From assembly GCA_036850595.1 (NCBI GenBank), contig CM072148.1, forward strand, positions 23,641,394 to 23,705,393: DNA of 64,000 bases, read 5' to 3'. A program made the translations under genes and the position numbers. Under the pieces are notes generated by a model. It was not told where the DNA came from and searched no databases. It worked only from the letters and a program-made list of their open reading frames with translations. Positions 1 through 12,753 of this stretch are shown here, one piece after another (positions within the stretch are counted from its first letter, which is position 1; the number at the start of each line of letters is the position of its first letter). Source of the stretch: Rhyacichthys aspro (Eukaryota; Chordata; Actinopteri; Gobiiformes; Rhyacichthyidae).

Positions 1-1465
1 AACCATTATTAGACTCCCTCACGGGTTAAGCTTGTTGTGCGTGTCTTGCACCTGAATAACTGGCAATAACTGATAGCACAACTATAAACTAGCAGCACAT
101 TAGCATCTAGCTTTACTCCATAAATTCAGAGGCATTTCAATATTTAGCCACAGGGTTCACATGCACCTGGTGAGGAACATCAACTGGATGAGCATTGTAT
201 AATTTTTATGCAATTTCTTTCTTACCTCACGTTTTGGTGTTGTCCACTCTTAAAACAAACAGAGTTTTGAGAGGATCCTCACTGTCTGCTGGGGTTCAAC
301 TCAGCCCCAAACTCTGCAGCTGCGGTGCATAATAACACTCCCATCGTGGTGCAACCACAATAATCTGTCCGCAGCCTCCATAGTGCTCCACACCGGGACA
401 CAGCGCAGCATTCCTCTCATAGTACATATATAGACGTACAGTATAACTGCTGAAAACAGCCTAAGGCACATGGTTTGATACACGCAGACAGCGTGAGCGG
501 AGACGACCAACCTCACAAGCACATCTGCACAGACCTGGGCTTTGGCATGGAAAAAAACAGACCAAAGCTCCTCTACCAGAAGGAGAGAGCCTGCTGATAT
601 TCCCAAAGTAGCCCACGATAACAGAGTAGGGATAAAATCCAAACTCTGTCCTCATTTTGTAAAGAAGCTAGGTCAGTGAGCGTTATCAACGTAATGTAGC
701 GTTCAAGTGCGCTGCAAACCTTAGTGCTACAGTGCTATTATTCATATACATATATTTTACAATTGATTATTTTTAAGTATTTTTGTAACAAAGGCCAAGA
801 AGCGTCCAGTGCGTTGTGAATCACTGATTGAAACATTGTATTTATTATGCCTGCGATTTTACATCAGTCAGCATTCCTTAATTATCAATAGATAAAAATG
901 TATAAAAAGGCTAATTTAAACCAAGTTTAGTGTTCAAAATGTAAAGGTCTGAAATTGATCTATTTCTTGTGGCTCCCAACAGATGAAAATTTTATCTTTT
1001 CGGTGAGAAGTGGCTATCCAAAAAGTTGCCAACCCCTGAACTAGGTAGTCATAACGCTAAGGGCTTTAAGAGAAGGCAACTGGACAAACAAAAGACATTT
1101 CGTCCCCCCTCACAGAGCACTGCAGTGATTGCAGAGACAAAGCAGGCCTTTCACCAACACATAAAGGCACCTGTTTAAACCACTCTCTCTGAGGGATATG
1201 AGCTCATCTCACAGATCAATCTACTTTAGAACTGAGAAGTCCCTTGTTACTGAACTGTGTTCAGATGCCTTGTCTTTGACCCTTTAGCCACTGGTCTTAT
1301 TATAGTTGTATCAGAGTTCTGTTCGTTCATCAATTTTACTGTTGTCTTTTTACTGTCACATTCACATGCACAAAATGGAACTATACATTTTTTAAGCTAG
1401 ATTGTATTCAAAACAACTTCTTCAAAGGCACCTAAACATTGATTTGGTGGGTCTTTTGTCTGTAG
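1..1465. other. Intronic/upstream sequence of the GPR108-like gene
   Basis: No coding exon could be recognised here. The exon that starts at 1466 needs an upstream coding exon, which must lie left of the window, so this stretch is read as intron. About 955-1041 ends in GTTGCCAACCCCTGA, which on the minus strand resembles the CAGGGGTTGGCAAC terminus of many fish hAT elements; the partner end was not found. About 1040-1300 is repeat-like and resembles 49020-49240 in layout. The frames at 301-655 (minus) have no family features and are treated as chance. Confidence 0.5.
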
Positions 1466-1766
1466 TTTCTGGTGGAGGTCTCTACTCTGATCTTCTTTGT
1501 GCTGACTGGGTACAACTTCCGACCAGCGTCCAATAACCCATACCTGCAGCTTCCCCAGGACGAAGAGGACGTGGAGATGGACGAAGTGTAAGCACAACAC
1601 GCTGTAGGTTCTGCTTGAAGCTCACGGACCTAACCACATTCACCTGCATTTAACTGTAACCCTCTCACCTGTGTGCAGAGTGACCGAATCAGGAGCTCTA
1701 GAGGGCATCTCCAAAGTTAAGAAGACATCCAACGGACGCGACCGGCAGAAAGAGTCCACCTTATAA
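1466..1766 (+). CDS. gpr108: GPR107/GPR108-family (LUSTR) seven-transmembrane protein, last two coding exons
   Basis: Partial gene whose 5' part lies left of the window. Exon 1466-1587 follows a TGTAG acceptor and ends at a GTAAGC donor; exon 1679-1766 follows TGTGCAG and ends in TAA. The joined frame encodes the end of the last membrane helix (STLIFFVLTGYNF), then RPASNNPYLQLPQ, an acidic stretch DEEDVEMDE, and a basic tail ending in KESTL. The phases match (122 nt leaves 2 bases; the next exon supplies 1). The NPYLQL-acidic-basic tail is typical of GPR107/GPR108, Golgi and trans-Golgi seven-helix proteins. The tail ESGALEGISKVKKTSNGR recalls GPR108 more than GPR107, but that choice rests on memory. 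TMEM87-type relatives are less likely. Confidence 0.8.
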
Positions 1767-2900
1767 GCGGTTTACTGTTTTTTCAGGGGGAAACCTCTCA
1801 AAAGGCCCAGGGACAGCTAAGACGAAGGGACGCATGGACCAAGACTAGCCTCCCCCAGTTCCAGCTTTCCCTCTGAGACTTTAAGTAGTTGCAGTGGTAA
1901 ATGTCCACTGTCTGACTATGCAAAAAAGCTAACTTCTTTGGAACTGTTTGGACAGATGGACACTGATGGATGGGTAGAGGAATGGAATGGAGTGATCTTT
2001 ACACTTTTCATCTAACTTTTTCTCTATCTTTCCAAAGATAATGATTATTAGAGAAAGAGGTGCTTTTGGGTGTGTTTTATAGCCGATATTTAAAATGGTA
2101 CTCCTGTGAGCTCTTTGTGTGGTCTGATGTATGTGAAGTGAGATTTGGATTTACCACGACGGACAATAATATAGCTCAGGTGAAAAGTCTTTTCCAATAT
2201 TTACACATAATTAGGAGTGTGAACTTATTAGAATGGATCGTACACCTTTCACCACACTGCTGATTATGTTACTATTCAAAATTTGATTTGTATATTGAGA
2301 TATTATATTTCAATATATTATTTTTGCCTGTTGGAATCTGTTCAGTATTATTGTTTATTTTGTTGTTTTAAGTCACATGGGCTGCTACTCAAGTTAAAGT
2401 GTGCGGTTGGACCCAGTCATAACAAGTTTGTTATTAAAGAATAAATGTTTCCATCAAGCAGCACAGTACAGTTCAGTACGACACAGTTTGGAACATTGAA
2501 ATGTATAATAATATAATCCTCTGTCGTCCAGTCAACACTGCTGTATTATCTCCACCTTTTAGTGTACGGTGGGTCCACTTACTGTGGACCCTTTTTGCCC
2601 TCCTCTTGTCCAGTGGAAACTCCAAAGTGCCGTTCTGAACTGAACTTTATCAAACTTCTTGATAGGGCTGATTTGACCCTGTGGCTCTTGCTTCATTAAA
2701 TAACAGCCTTATGTCTTTCTTCCCTTTTTATTCTGGGCAGAGACTTGCTTTTGTGATCCTCTAACTTTGTTTTTTTATTTGCGCTTGATGTGATGCCTAT
2801 TTTATTAATTTAACAATTGCTGATTTATTCTTGAAACATCAGAATTGTGTGAATTTGAGACGCCCATTGGATTTGTAAATAATTTAAATAAAAGGTTGAT
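1767..2900 (+). other. gpr108: Probable 3' UTR and poly(A) signals of the GPR108-like gene
   Basis: AT-rich, non-coding sequence directly after the TAA. AATAAA hexamers occur at 2440-2445 and 2887-2892; either could end the transcript. The short frame at 2060-2263 has no recognisable features and is not called. Confidence 0.5.
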
Positions 2901-5427
2901 ACAAAGGAAGTCATGTAACAGTGGCATCAGATGATTTGATGTCAAGTTTGAGACGGGAGTGATCCAGTTCCATATGTGATCCTCTCAGTGCATACAGACC
3001 AGGTGAAGTAAAGTCGACTGAGACAGGATCCGCACACACTTTACCTTTGTCTAATGTAGGGAGTAAACTGTTAGAGGTCTGGGAGAACTTTCACAAATAA
3101 ACTGCTGTTGTGGAAAGATTTGACATGAATCTTTGGTGTTCACTTACCATGTGGCCTATGTTTTAACATCAGGGAGACAAAGAGGCTAAATACATACTTA
3201 ACATTAATCCAGTTTTAGTTACATCAGTACAATTACGTTTATTTAGGTATTCTTAAAGGAATATTCAAACAGAAGCTTTTGCTCACGTGGACAGGTCAAC
3301 ATCCAAACACGTTGCCTTACAACTGTCACTGAAGTGTTACACAGCAGTGATAGATCTTCACGTAGCTGCTGTGAGTGGAGTCAGTTCATCACTATTCAGG
3401 AAACAGCTTGGAGAACTGGAGTGAATGTGTGTAACATTTAATCATAGTTTACTTACTTAAAATGTCCAAAAAAGTCATTCTGAACAACCCTAATCTAAGC
3501 TTTGTACCTGCTGTGTAGCCTTCAATGGATTCTGTTGTATCAAATCAGAGGGATTTGAATATTTAATTCAACTTAATTAATTTAGGAAATTTAGTTGTTA
3601 GGTCTCTTTAAATGTAAATAGATTCAGACTTCATCTGCCAGAGACTGATTATACAATTTTATGGCGGTTGGGAAGGAGTTCTTGTGTCGTTGTGTCCTGC
3701 AGCTCACTGATCTCAGACGTCCACTGACTGCTCTCTGTTATTCAGGGGATGGTCCATGTTCAGTATACACTGAGATGATGAAGAGAACATAAAGTGCTGG
3801 GTCAGTTCCAGGGAAACAGTTCCTCTGATGATGCCACAGGTAGTGTCTGGTACAGCGCTTGGTTCAATACAAACTAATAACCACGACGTGGGAGCTCTGT
3901 TGGGCTGTAGAATGGTCTTAGTGCCACTACCAATAGCTTCATGTCCTGTCAATAGCTCCTCTCTTTAACTTTAACATGCCCTGGACAGCACCATTAGTTA
4001 TTCTTTCTTTTTTGTCAAGGAGTTCACATTTTCCATTAAAGTCCTTGGTAAAAATGGCATGTACTTCCTGTTTTTCTTTACCTACCAGACCACAGCCTCT
4101 GTATCTCTTTCGTATGTCTTTTGACCTAGATGACCAACACCAGACACTCCTTTCTGGTTGATCTAGATTTTCTCTTGTGAGATCCTGATTGTAGTATCCA
4201 TTAAAAATAGTGAAAAATATATAAATTACTGTGAAAATGTAATGCCTCCTTCCTGATTTCTTTTTTCTTTCTTTTTTTTTTTATTTTATTTTTTATTTTT
4301 TGCTTATTTGAACTGAAATGTTTCAGATCATCAAACTAATTAAATTATTAGACAAAGATAAGTCAAGTATAATTCAATCACAGCAAGTTGTCCAGATCCT
4401 GAAGCATCAAAGCAGCCCAGACCATCTCACTACCACCACTATATTTGTCTGTTGGTATGATGTTCTTTTTTTGAAATGCTGTTTTTATACCAGATGTAAC
4501 GGGAAGCACACCTTCCAAAAAGTTCAAATTTTGTCTCATCAGTCCACAGAACATTTTCCCAAAAGTTATGGGGCTCATCGAGATCTTTTTGGCAAAAGTG
4601 AGATGACCTTTTATTTTATTTTTGGTCAGTAGTGGTTGTTGCCTTGGAACTCTGCCATGGATGCCATTTTTGCCCCGTCTCTTTCTTATGATTGAGTCAT
4701 GAACACTGACCTTAACTGAGACAAGTGAAGTCTGCAGTTCTTTAGATGTTGTGGGTTCTTTTGTGACCTCTTGCATGGGAAGGTTCCACTGTGCACAACC
4801 ATATTTTTTCCATTTATGCATAATGGTTCTCACTGTTGTTTACAGGAGTCCCAACGCTTTAGAAATGACTTTGTAACCCTTTCCAAACTGATAGATGTCA
4901 ATTATTTTCACAGCATGATGTCTTGCTTTTTTAGATTTTTGTCCTACTTCACTTTGTCAGACAGGTTCTATTAAGTGATTTCTTAATTCAACAGGTCTGG
5001 CAGTAATCAGGCCTGGGTGTGGCTAGTGAAATTGAACTCAGCTTAAAAAAAATTTAATTAACCACAGTTAATTTGTGATTTAACTCGGAGGACAATCACT
5101 TTTTCACATGGGGCCATGTAGGTTGAGATTGCTTTTTTCCCTTAAATAAAATCATCACTGCATTTTGTGTTTACTTGAGTTATCTTTGTGTAATATTTAA
5201 ATTTGTTTGATGATCTGAAACAGTTAAGTGTGACAAATGTGCAACAAAAATAAGAAATCTAGAAGGCTTTTTCACAGCACTGAATATGAAAATCCAGAAC
5301 AAATACAACAAAAATGATTAAAATTGCATGGCAACATTTGCAGCCTGACTGGATCTGAAATATTTTAAACAGCCCTTATGTTATCGTAAATGACATCATC
5401 GACTTCTATTACTGTGTTTGGTGTGCA
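2900..5427. other. Intergenic region between the GPR108-like and SOUL genes
   Basis: Apart from the Tc1 remnant at 4227-5284 and the left edge of the large duplication at 3142, nothing coding is supported. The frames at 3713-3952 and 3976-4161 recur in the second copy only because the DNA is duplicated; they show no protein features. Confidence 0.5.
4227..5284 (-). mobile_element. Tc1/mariner-like element, internally decayed
   Basis: The left end TACTGTGAAAATG and right end CTTTTTCACAGCACTG are inverted, with a fish Tc1-type subterminal region (TTTGATGATCTGAAAC near the right end; GTTTCAGATCATC inverted near the left). A minus-strand frame at 4378-4833 keeps transposase-like pieces (RTIMHKWKKYG, KELQTSL, GLMRQNLNFLEG) but lacks an intact DDE catalytic core. 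It is a dead, roughly 1.06-kb derivative. A same-family fragment lies at 43893-44455 and the duplicate copy at 51510-52559. Confidence 0.75.
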
Positions 5428-5606
5428 GTGAACTGGTTTACTGGTGACCCCTGGTTCTGTGGTTCCACGGAGCAGCCCCTCCCCTCTCTCTCTGCTGGCC
5501 CCGCCCTCACAGCAGCCCCTCACTGCAGCAGCGCAGCACACTGCAGTCTCCTGCCTCTCCACCCGCTCTCTGCACTCCAGCCAGGTGCCCAGGACACGCG
5601 GGACAT
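5428..5606 (+). promoter_or_regulatory. Promoter-proximal GC-rich region and 5' UTR exon of the SOUL gene
   Basis: A GC-rich island in AT-rich surroundings. It contains GGCCCCGCCCTC (5498-5509, Sp1-like) and a pyrimidine-rich stretch, and ends ...GGGACAT at 5606 before a GTGAGTAAGG donor. The last two bases are the A and T of the start codon; the G comes from exon 2. The transcription start cannot be placed, and no clear TATA box was seen. Confidence 0.6.
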
Positions 5607-6630
5607 GTGAGTAAGGCTCTCTTTAATGGGTTCGTGCCCACACGATGGCTTTATAGTTATTGTTAAAGCTGATTTTTGACACTTTTTGGAAACAGTTCAT
5701 TTAGTGACGCATGACGCTGTGTGCAAGATATTAAAAAAAGTATCTAATTAAATTGTTATCTATGACGGCGTAAAAACAGCCAGCTTTAAGGATATGTCTT
5801 AGACCCGCGTTTATCAGCTTTTCGAGAATAAATCAAAGCTATAAAACTTTTCGTGTCAGGGTTTGGGAAGGAGTGACTAAACGGTTCAGGGGTGACCTTA
5901 AAACGCCTTTGCAGATTCTGATGCAGAGTCTGATGATGCAGCAGCTCCTCAAGCTCTGCGTCGCTCCAGGAACAGGAAGCGTGTCCCGTTTCGTTTCTGC
6001 AGTGCACGCGGACTAGACTAAGAGGCTGAAGCACGTACAAGATTAAGTTTGGATGTGGGCTCCATTAATGTCTGTTCATTCATTTTACAGTTGACTGGCT
6101 CAAAAGTCACAACAATAAAGATGTGTGTGTTTGCCCCTGCGGTGAAGTGAAATAGTGTTTGTGCTTTTGCCTAAGTCTTTAAAATAATACTATTTACAGT
6201 ATCACTGTGAAGTCTATTTAGACTAGTTGATTAGATTCTTATTACTTATTTACTAATTTTCGACAGGTTTTCTTCCCTTTTTTCACGTGACACAGCAACA
6301 AAACACAGTTCAGCATCTAACCAGGAGTGTCAGTGATTATTGATGAATACAGCAGTGTTTATATTTCTACGGACAGTTTGATTAAACAGTGTGAGCAAAT
6401 AACATCTGCGGAAGCATTTGAATTAGCAGCTAATACAAAGGCAACAGTTTATTTAAATAAAAGCTACAGTTTTGTCTTATGTTTGTGGTATTTTACAATT
6501 GTAGGCATGTTTTACATTGACAGCCTCATCTAACCTCCCCACATGGAGTTAAGATAGAATTTTGCTCAGGACAAGCCTGTACACAGCACAGTGAAAGTTA
6601 GAATTTTAGTAGAATCACATTATTTCTAAT

Positions 6631-6673
<43 letters not shown>

Positions 6674-9600
6674 GTGTCCTGCAGGGCTTTTCTCACTGTG
6701 GGGGCTTTGCTGGCACTGGTACTGGTGGCTCAAGGAAGTGTTGGGTAAGTTTATGCTTAGACAGCCTTTTGGAAATTTAGTTTTTAAAGGAGCATTTTGT
6801 ACCATTTTGCAAATTCTTAAAAATTAAGAAGCTCAAAAAAAGTCATAAAATATCTTTAGAGTCTTCAAAAATAACTCTCTTGGCACCATGCCAAGTGCAT
6901 ACATATGTCTTATTCAAGAGATATGATCATAAAAAATATTTTTTTACGGTCCCCAAAAGTCATTTTGCCACTAGATGTCATCATAAACCACAACCGTGTC
7001 AGCTGCCGTCATTCCATCCCAAAGGGGGCTGCCTGTGGGCCGATCAGGTGCATGTCCGTCTCTGGGACACGTAAACTGGCCCTCCAGTATCTGCCCCAGT
7101 TACGGAGAGTGGGGCAACTGTGTAAGCAGTAGCAAGAGCAGACACTGTTTTATACAGGAGGAATTAAAAATTTAGGACTAAACGAACTTCAGCGCTGGAC
7201 CCACGGTGTTCTCCGGAGAAAACCCTAGGACCGAGAAAAGTCTCGGGTCCCTCAGCTTTAGGTAAGTGCAGCAGACTCTGATTTTCTACCGTGTACCCCT
7301 GGTCTGTGCTTATAGTCGGCTAATGTTGCCCACGGTACGGTCTGGCACACAATTGAGACCATTTCTTTCATGAACATATGTGAGTTTTGTGCCATAAGCC
7401 ATGGCGCAGTGACTGTTTTGACCTGTGTTTTTTTTTTAAAGAAATATGTTTTTAGATGTAGTTTTGTCAAATTAGACATAAGCTGCATGTTTTGTCTTTT
7501 GGTTTACAATAAATAGGTCTCAAGTAAAAAGTCAGTTCAATTACTACTTTTATCAAGTAATAATGATATTTAGTGCAGAAGGTTAGTGAGTGTAAATGTG
7601 GGCAACAAAGAATAACATGCTCATGATAATGACAAAAAGTGTCAACAAAATATGTTTTAGGAAATACACATAGCTAAATAAATAAAAATAAGGCTAAACT
7701 ACTCAGACCACCTTAGAATTTACATAAATAACTCAGAAGAAACTATTTCACATCTTTTTTGTTAGTTACGTATGGGGCACCCTTAGAACTAAATATTACA
7801 AATACAGTAGCAGCAGGCTGCTTCAGAGATAGTTGTGTAATTATGTGTAAAAGGTTAGGTTCCTCATGTCTATTAAAAGTGAGGTAAACATTCTCAGAGG
7901 CTGAAGTGCACTGGTTCTCACTAGAGTCTCTCTGAGGCGGATCATTAGCACTGCTTGAACTCAGCTTTGTCTCTCAGCTCCGTCCCTCCCCCACCTGTCT
8001 GTCCTTAACCTGCTGCAGATTCTTCTGCTGGACTTTCTCAGACACACCTCTGGACAAATATACAGTATATTCAGCTGGAATCAAAATTCGTTTCACCAAG
8101 TCACGATTTAAATTGCAAAATTAGTTCAAATTTAGTTTCAAGAAATGTTTTAAAATGGTCATTTGAGTATATTATAGATGTTGCCAAAAACAAGTATTAT
8201 GTAATTTCACTGATGTATCTTACATCAAATGTTCTTCTGATGCAGACAGAGTTTTTAAGAAGCATCCTGGAACTAAAGAGTGTAATGGAGCAAACTGACC
8301 CATGTGGGACTTGAACCTGTGACCTACCACACACTTGTATGGAGACATTGTACAATGACATTCATTGCACTGCATAAAGATATAAAACAATTTATTTCAT
8401 GGAAATTGAACTTCTGTATACTAGATATGTAATAATAGCTATCATTTATCAGGTTATAAAAGAAAGTTGTGTTTTTTTTTGTTTGTTTTTTTTCCTGCAA
8501 TGACATTGTGGACATTTTCTCGTCATACGGCCCCTGATGTTCATAATAGGTACGTTCAGTATGAACTGCACCTCGCCTGGATTATAGACAGCACAAACAC
8601 TTTCTATCATTAAAACTTTAACATAAAGGGAGCTGGTGGTGGAGGAGTGGGGGGCAGTGCAGTGTCAGTGCGTTACGTTTCTGATCAACATTAAGCTCTA
8701 AGACAATCAGGTGTCCTTTACCCGTTGACAAGTGGGCGTTTCAGACGCTGCAGTTACATTTTCACAACTGCAGCGTCTGGCTCAGACGGCTGTTCTCATT
8801 TTGATCTCAGAAGATTTCCGTCACCGGTGCGTAGGTTACGTCAGAGCAAGTTGGTATCAAGTCGGACACAAATCTAACCGGCGTGCACTGTGCACCAATC
8901 GGCACCGGCACAGGTCTGGATCAAGTCGAATTCGCCTATTGTTTTTTGAACAGTGCCCCTGGTGGTGACATAGAAAATTGCACTGCAAACACTGCACTCT
9001 GGTGTTGAAAGGTGGAATTATTTTAGATTTTTTGAAAATTTCAAAGTGCTCCTTTAAATAAGCCAATTCCACTTTATTGAGGTGTATATTCAGGAACTGT
9101 TTCAACCAGTTTAAGACAACCCTTAAAAAACATCATTACATAAATCATTGTTTTGGGAAGTTTGATGGACAGTTACTGTGAACAAAGTAAAGGTTTGTGC
9201 ATTAAGATGATGTGACATGTCAGCACTCTGTCGTAGGCCAAGCACCAATGACAGCTTTTGCACAGAGACCAAAGAGTGTCTTCAGTACGAGCTGGTGTGC
9301 AAAACAGACGAGTATGAGGTGAGTCGAAAAGTCACCCACAGCTCTGTGTCAAATACTTAATGTCATTTTCTTTTGACTGTACGTGATTTTAATGTAGGTG
9401 AGACACTACAGCCCCACGCTCTGGGTGTCTACAGACGCAGAGGCCTACTTCATGGGAGTGGGAGCAGCCATGGCCTTCAGGAGACTGTTCCAGTACATCA
9501 CCGGAGCCAACGAAGGAGGTGAGGCCCCTGTGTGTCGGCTCTGTTCAACCTTTAACAGCAGCCAGGCTCTAAGTCACATCTAATATTGATGCAGCTGGTG

Positions 9601-12600
9601 GTATTACAATCAAATGTTTCTGAAGAGTTTGCTTGACATAGACAACATAGTATTAACAATTAAACCATGTACAGTTTATATACAAAAACAAGTGTGTTAC
9701 CATCATACTGCAGCAGGCATCCTACAGTTAAAAAGTCAGACATAATGTATATGAATACATAGTTGTATTTCTTTTGAGTGTAAATTATAAAGCACAGTCA
9801 AGAGAAGAGTCAAAGTGTGAGTACAGTCGGTTGTTGCGTAGAAACCATAAACATGCTTTGATATACTAATATATTATAATTGTATTATAACTAAGTTATT
9901 CTGTTCAAGCAGTTTCTATGTAGCAATCATGTTAGGCTGATGAATTGCTTTAGTATGGGGTTATCTTCGCTGTGTGTGGTGCAGGCTTCCAGATGGACAT
10001 GACTGCCCCTGTGCTGGTCAAGATCCCTGAGGAGACCAAGATGTGGGAGCCCGCCGTTTACACGCTCAGCTTCCTTCTGCCTTCAGCCAATCAGGACAAG
10101 CCGCCTGTGCCCACCAACGACAAGGTGAACCCTTTCATTTCTTTTGATTACGTCTGGACTCCACCTGCCTGGTATGAGACCATGGCTAACATTGTGTCAC
10201 AGATTATATTGCATAAGATATTCTATAATAGCCGACAAACGGGAGTCAGGCAACCTGAAACCAGAGCTGTCCTGTCTGTTTAGAGCACATCCACATCTGT
10301 ACAGTGTGTACTGAGAGGTCAGACTAACATTAACCCCTCCACTTTAAGCTCTGACTGTACAGAAATAGATCCTATGTCTTTAGCATTTCAACTAGAGCTG
10401 TTAAGTATATCTGAATTGTATTATCATTACAGTATGACAATGCGCAATGGCAAACACTACACAAACGGCATAATTATATTGACTCTAACCGATCTGTTTT
10501 GGATCCGTTTATGCATTAGAATTAAAGCAGAAAAATACTAACATTCATTTAACATTCCGATTTGTCTCATCATAATCAATTATAATTTAAACCTCACTTT
10601 AAAACTGTTATATTACATTCAATTCAACTTTATTGTCGTGGCACATGTAACAAAGTAGAATGCAACAAATTGCAGTGTAGATCTAATAAACAGCAATAAA
10701 CAGCAAGTGCAGAATGTTCAGTATCTACAGTATATACAATATAGTGTATACATCTGTATGATGGCCATAATATACACATGGATATATACACACAATGGAT
10801 CTAGAAAGGAATATACAACAGCCTTTATAAATTTGAAATGACAGAGCCTGATTATGTGCACCAAGCTCTATACAGACACTGTAACACTGTACACTAGTAA
10901 GTTGACATTTTCTGACATTTATGTGAATAAGTAAATACAAGTAAAAAGTCACACAATGACTTAATTCCTGATCTTTTTACATTGTGTGAAAACATTTTAT
11001 GAGTTGAGTTCCTGTTCAGTGGGGTTTTCATGACCATTGCCTTAAGGTCCAGCTACTCTGAACTGTGTTTTGAATCTTGTATATGTGTGTCCCATCCAGC
11101 TGTACTTTACGGAGATGCCCGAGATGGATGTTTATGTGAGGGGCTATGGAGGCTGGATGCTGTCGGTCACCTCCAGGTTACATGCTCACCTTCTGACCAA
11201 AGAACTGGCTCGAGTACGGGCTTCATACAACTGCAACTATCACTACGGAGTGGGCTATGACAGGTACCACACACTTCAGTGGACTGACCCAATCTCAGAC
11301 TGGGACTGGGAACATTAGAACATTACTTTTTGAAAAGATTTGAAGCATTTTCAAAATTTATATTAAATAGACTTTTAGAGGTTGCAATAATCATGAATGG
11401 CTTAAATAATTGATGATATACCGTAATAGAAATGTTTTATGTTGGAGTCTTAGGGTTAGGGTTAGGCTACATTAAAAAAGAAACTTATATTCTTCCTGTG
11501 AAGGACAAATACTGGTATTTTTTTCCATCATTTACTTCTTTACATTATTTCTAACTCCTATCACTGTTTCCCTAGTCTGCTTTTATGATCTGATTTTGAA
11601 TAAGTTCCTCTGGTGTCTTTGTAAGATGCCAGCACACAAATCAATCTTTAATACTGTTCACAAGAGCAGTGTCAATACATATGACATATATATTTAAAAT
11701 CAGTAGTGTATGAAATAAAAACGGATGGAAACAGTCCCTGGAACAACTCCTGGTCTGTTTATTACAGTCTTAGAAGTACTGTTCCTAGCATGACATACTG
11801 TGATCTAACTGTAACCAACAACACTGTAGTGGCAAAAATAGAGGCTACTGTTGTATTGTTTTGGATTAAATGTTACAAAAATGCTATTTTTATATTCTAT
11901 AGTTAGGTTAATGATGGTACATGAAGATACATCGAAGAAACACAATACTGCTCCTTAATCTTTTAGTTATGTGCTTTGTATAATTCGAAATCTAAATCTG
12001 ATATAAAGTACAAGAGTGTACCCTGGATCTGATTTGGAAAGATCAAATTCAGATGACATGGTTCACGTTCAGTTCAATTAAAGCTAAGGTCCACTTTAGC
12101 TATAGATTATTTAAGCCACTAACCCAATATCTTGTTTTTTCTCTAGTGTCATGTAAACGTACTGAGATGAAGAAACCAGAGTACAAAGCAAACATATTTT
12201 CAGATAAAATGTGTCTAGATAAATGAAGCTGCATTGCACACATCACTCAACTCTGTCTGTCTGTCTGTGTTTGTCCTTCCTCCTCAGTCCCCTCAAACTG
12301 CTGAACAGACACAATGAGGTGTGGTATGTGGCCCAGGGGAAGCCCGTGTGCACTGACCCGACAGAGCCCACCCCTCCTCACCCCACCAGCCTAATCCAAA
12401 GAGATCAACCTGCAGACGCTGTCCCTGACACCCCTTCAGAGCTCCCCTCTGACCCCCCTTCTGATCCCCCCTCACAGCAGCCTGACATACTCTCTCCCGC
12501 AGTGGACAACGACACCACCTCCAACTCCTCACACACCCAACCTACCAGCTTGTCTCCATCCCAGGGCTCACCTAGCCCATTGTCCCACCAGCCCACCGAT

Positions 12601-12753
12601 GGTGCTCTGAGCCAGGCCCCCGCTTTGGCCCAAACTGCGCTGACACACACCACCAGCTCATCTGACCCGTCTGTCACAGAGAGCCCCCCTGTGGATGCCC
12701 AAGGGAACAGCACACAGACCGAGCCTGAGGACCCCCCTCATAGTGCACAGTAG
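5605..12753 (+). CDS. Secreted SOUL/heme-binding-family protein (HEBP2-like), seven exons
   Basis: Coding exons: 5605-5606, 6685-6744, 9237-9318, 9398-9518, 9985-10124, 11100-11263 and 12288-12753, all with GT/AG borders and matching phases; predicted 344 aa. The start ATG is split AT|G across intron 1 in a good context (GGGACATGG after splicing). Residues 1-17, MAFLTVGALLALVLVAQ, look like a signal peptide. The SOUL domain covers about residues 36-212: CLQYELVCKTDEYEVRHYSP, then MGVGAAMAFRRLFQYI, MDMTAPVLVKI and VWYVAQGKP. About 130 residues of Pro/Ser/Thr-rich tail follow, likely disordered and perhaps O-glycosylated. SOUL proteins bind heme or related tetrapyrroles; the secreted, Cys-containing version suggests an extracellular role, which is inference. 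Zebrafish SOUL-named genes are the likely relatives; the exact ortholog is unsettled. Confidence 0.88.
6633..6670 (+). repeat. (GT)19 microsatellite in SOUL intron 1
   Basis: A pure GT run of 38 bp ends 14 bases before the acceptor of SOUL exon 2 at 6685. In the second copy the same locus is (GT)15 at 53911-53940, an allele-like length difference. It takes the place of a normal pyrimidine tract. Confidence 0.95.
6784..9057. mobile_element. Possible terminal-inverted-repeat element filling SOUL intron 2
   Basis: The left edge TTAAAGGAGCATTTTG (6784) mirrors the right edge CAAAGTGCTCCTTTAA (ending 9057), ends often seen in fish non-autonomous elements. Nothing inside looks coding. A tRNA-like B box (GGTTCAAGTCC on the minus strand, near 8310) lies inside. 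The two ends may belong to separate insertions. The second copy is at 54054-56327. Confidence 0.4.
10617..10950 (-). mobile_element. LINE/SINE-type 3' tail in SOUL intron 5
   Basis: Starts ATTCAATTCAACTTTATTG and continues through GGCACATGTAACAAAG, the reversed tail form of common fish LINE/SINE elements that end in ATTGAATTGAA. Non-coding. The upper boundary is approximate. Confidence 0.5.

Noticed and set aside
4318..4833. 104- and 151-aa frames as genes
   Set aside because: They lie wholly within the Tc1-like remnant and lack an intact catalytic core.
8295..8340. tRNA gene on the minus strand (B-box-like GGTTCAAGTCC)
   Set aside because: No matching A box or cloverleaf could be built; at most a tRNA-derived SINE remnant.
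11450..11466. Telomere-like TTAGGGTTAGGG
   Set aside because: Only about two units, repeated at 58718 simply because of the duplication; chance level.
12223..12287. In-frame ATG upstream of the last SOUL exon
   Set aside because: It lies in the intron before a clear TCCTCAG acceptor at 12287; the spliced frame joins the SOUL domain.
12293..12713. Minus-strand frames of 79 and 102 aa
   Set aside because: Shadows of the Pro/Ser/Thr-rich SOUL tail exon.
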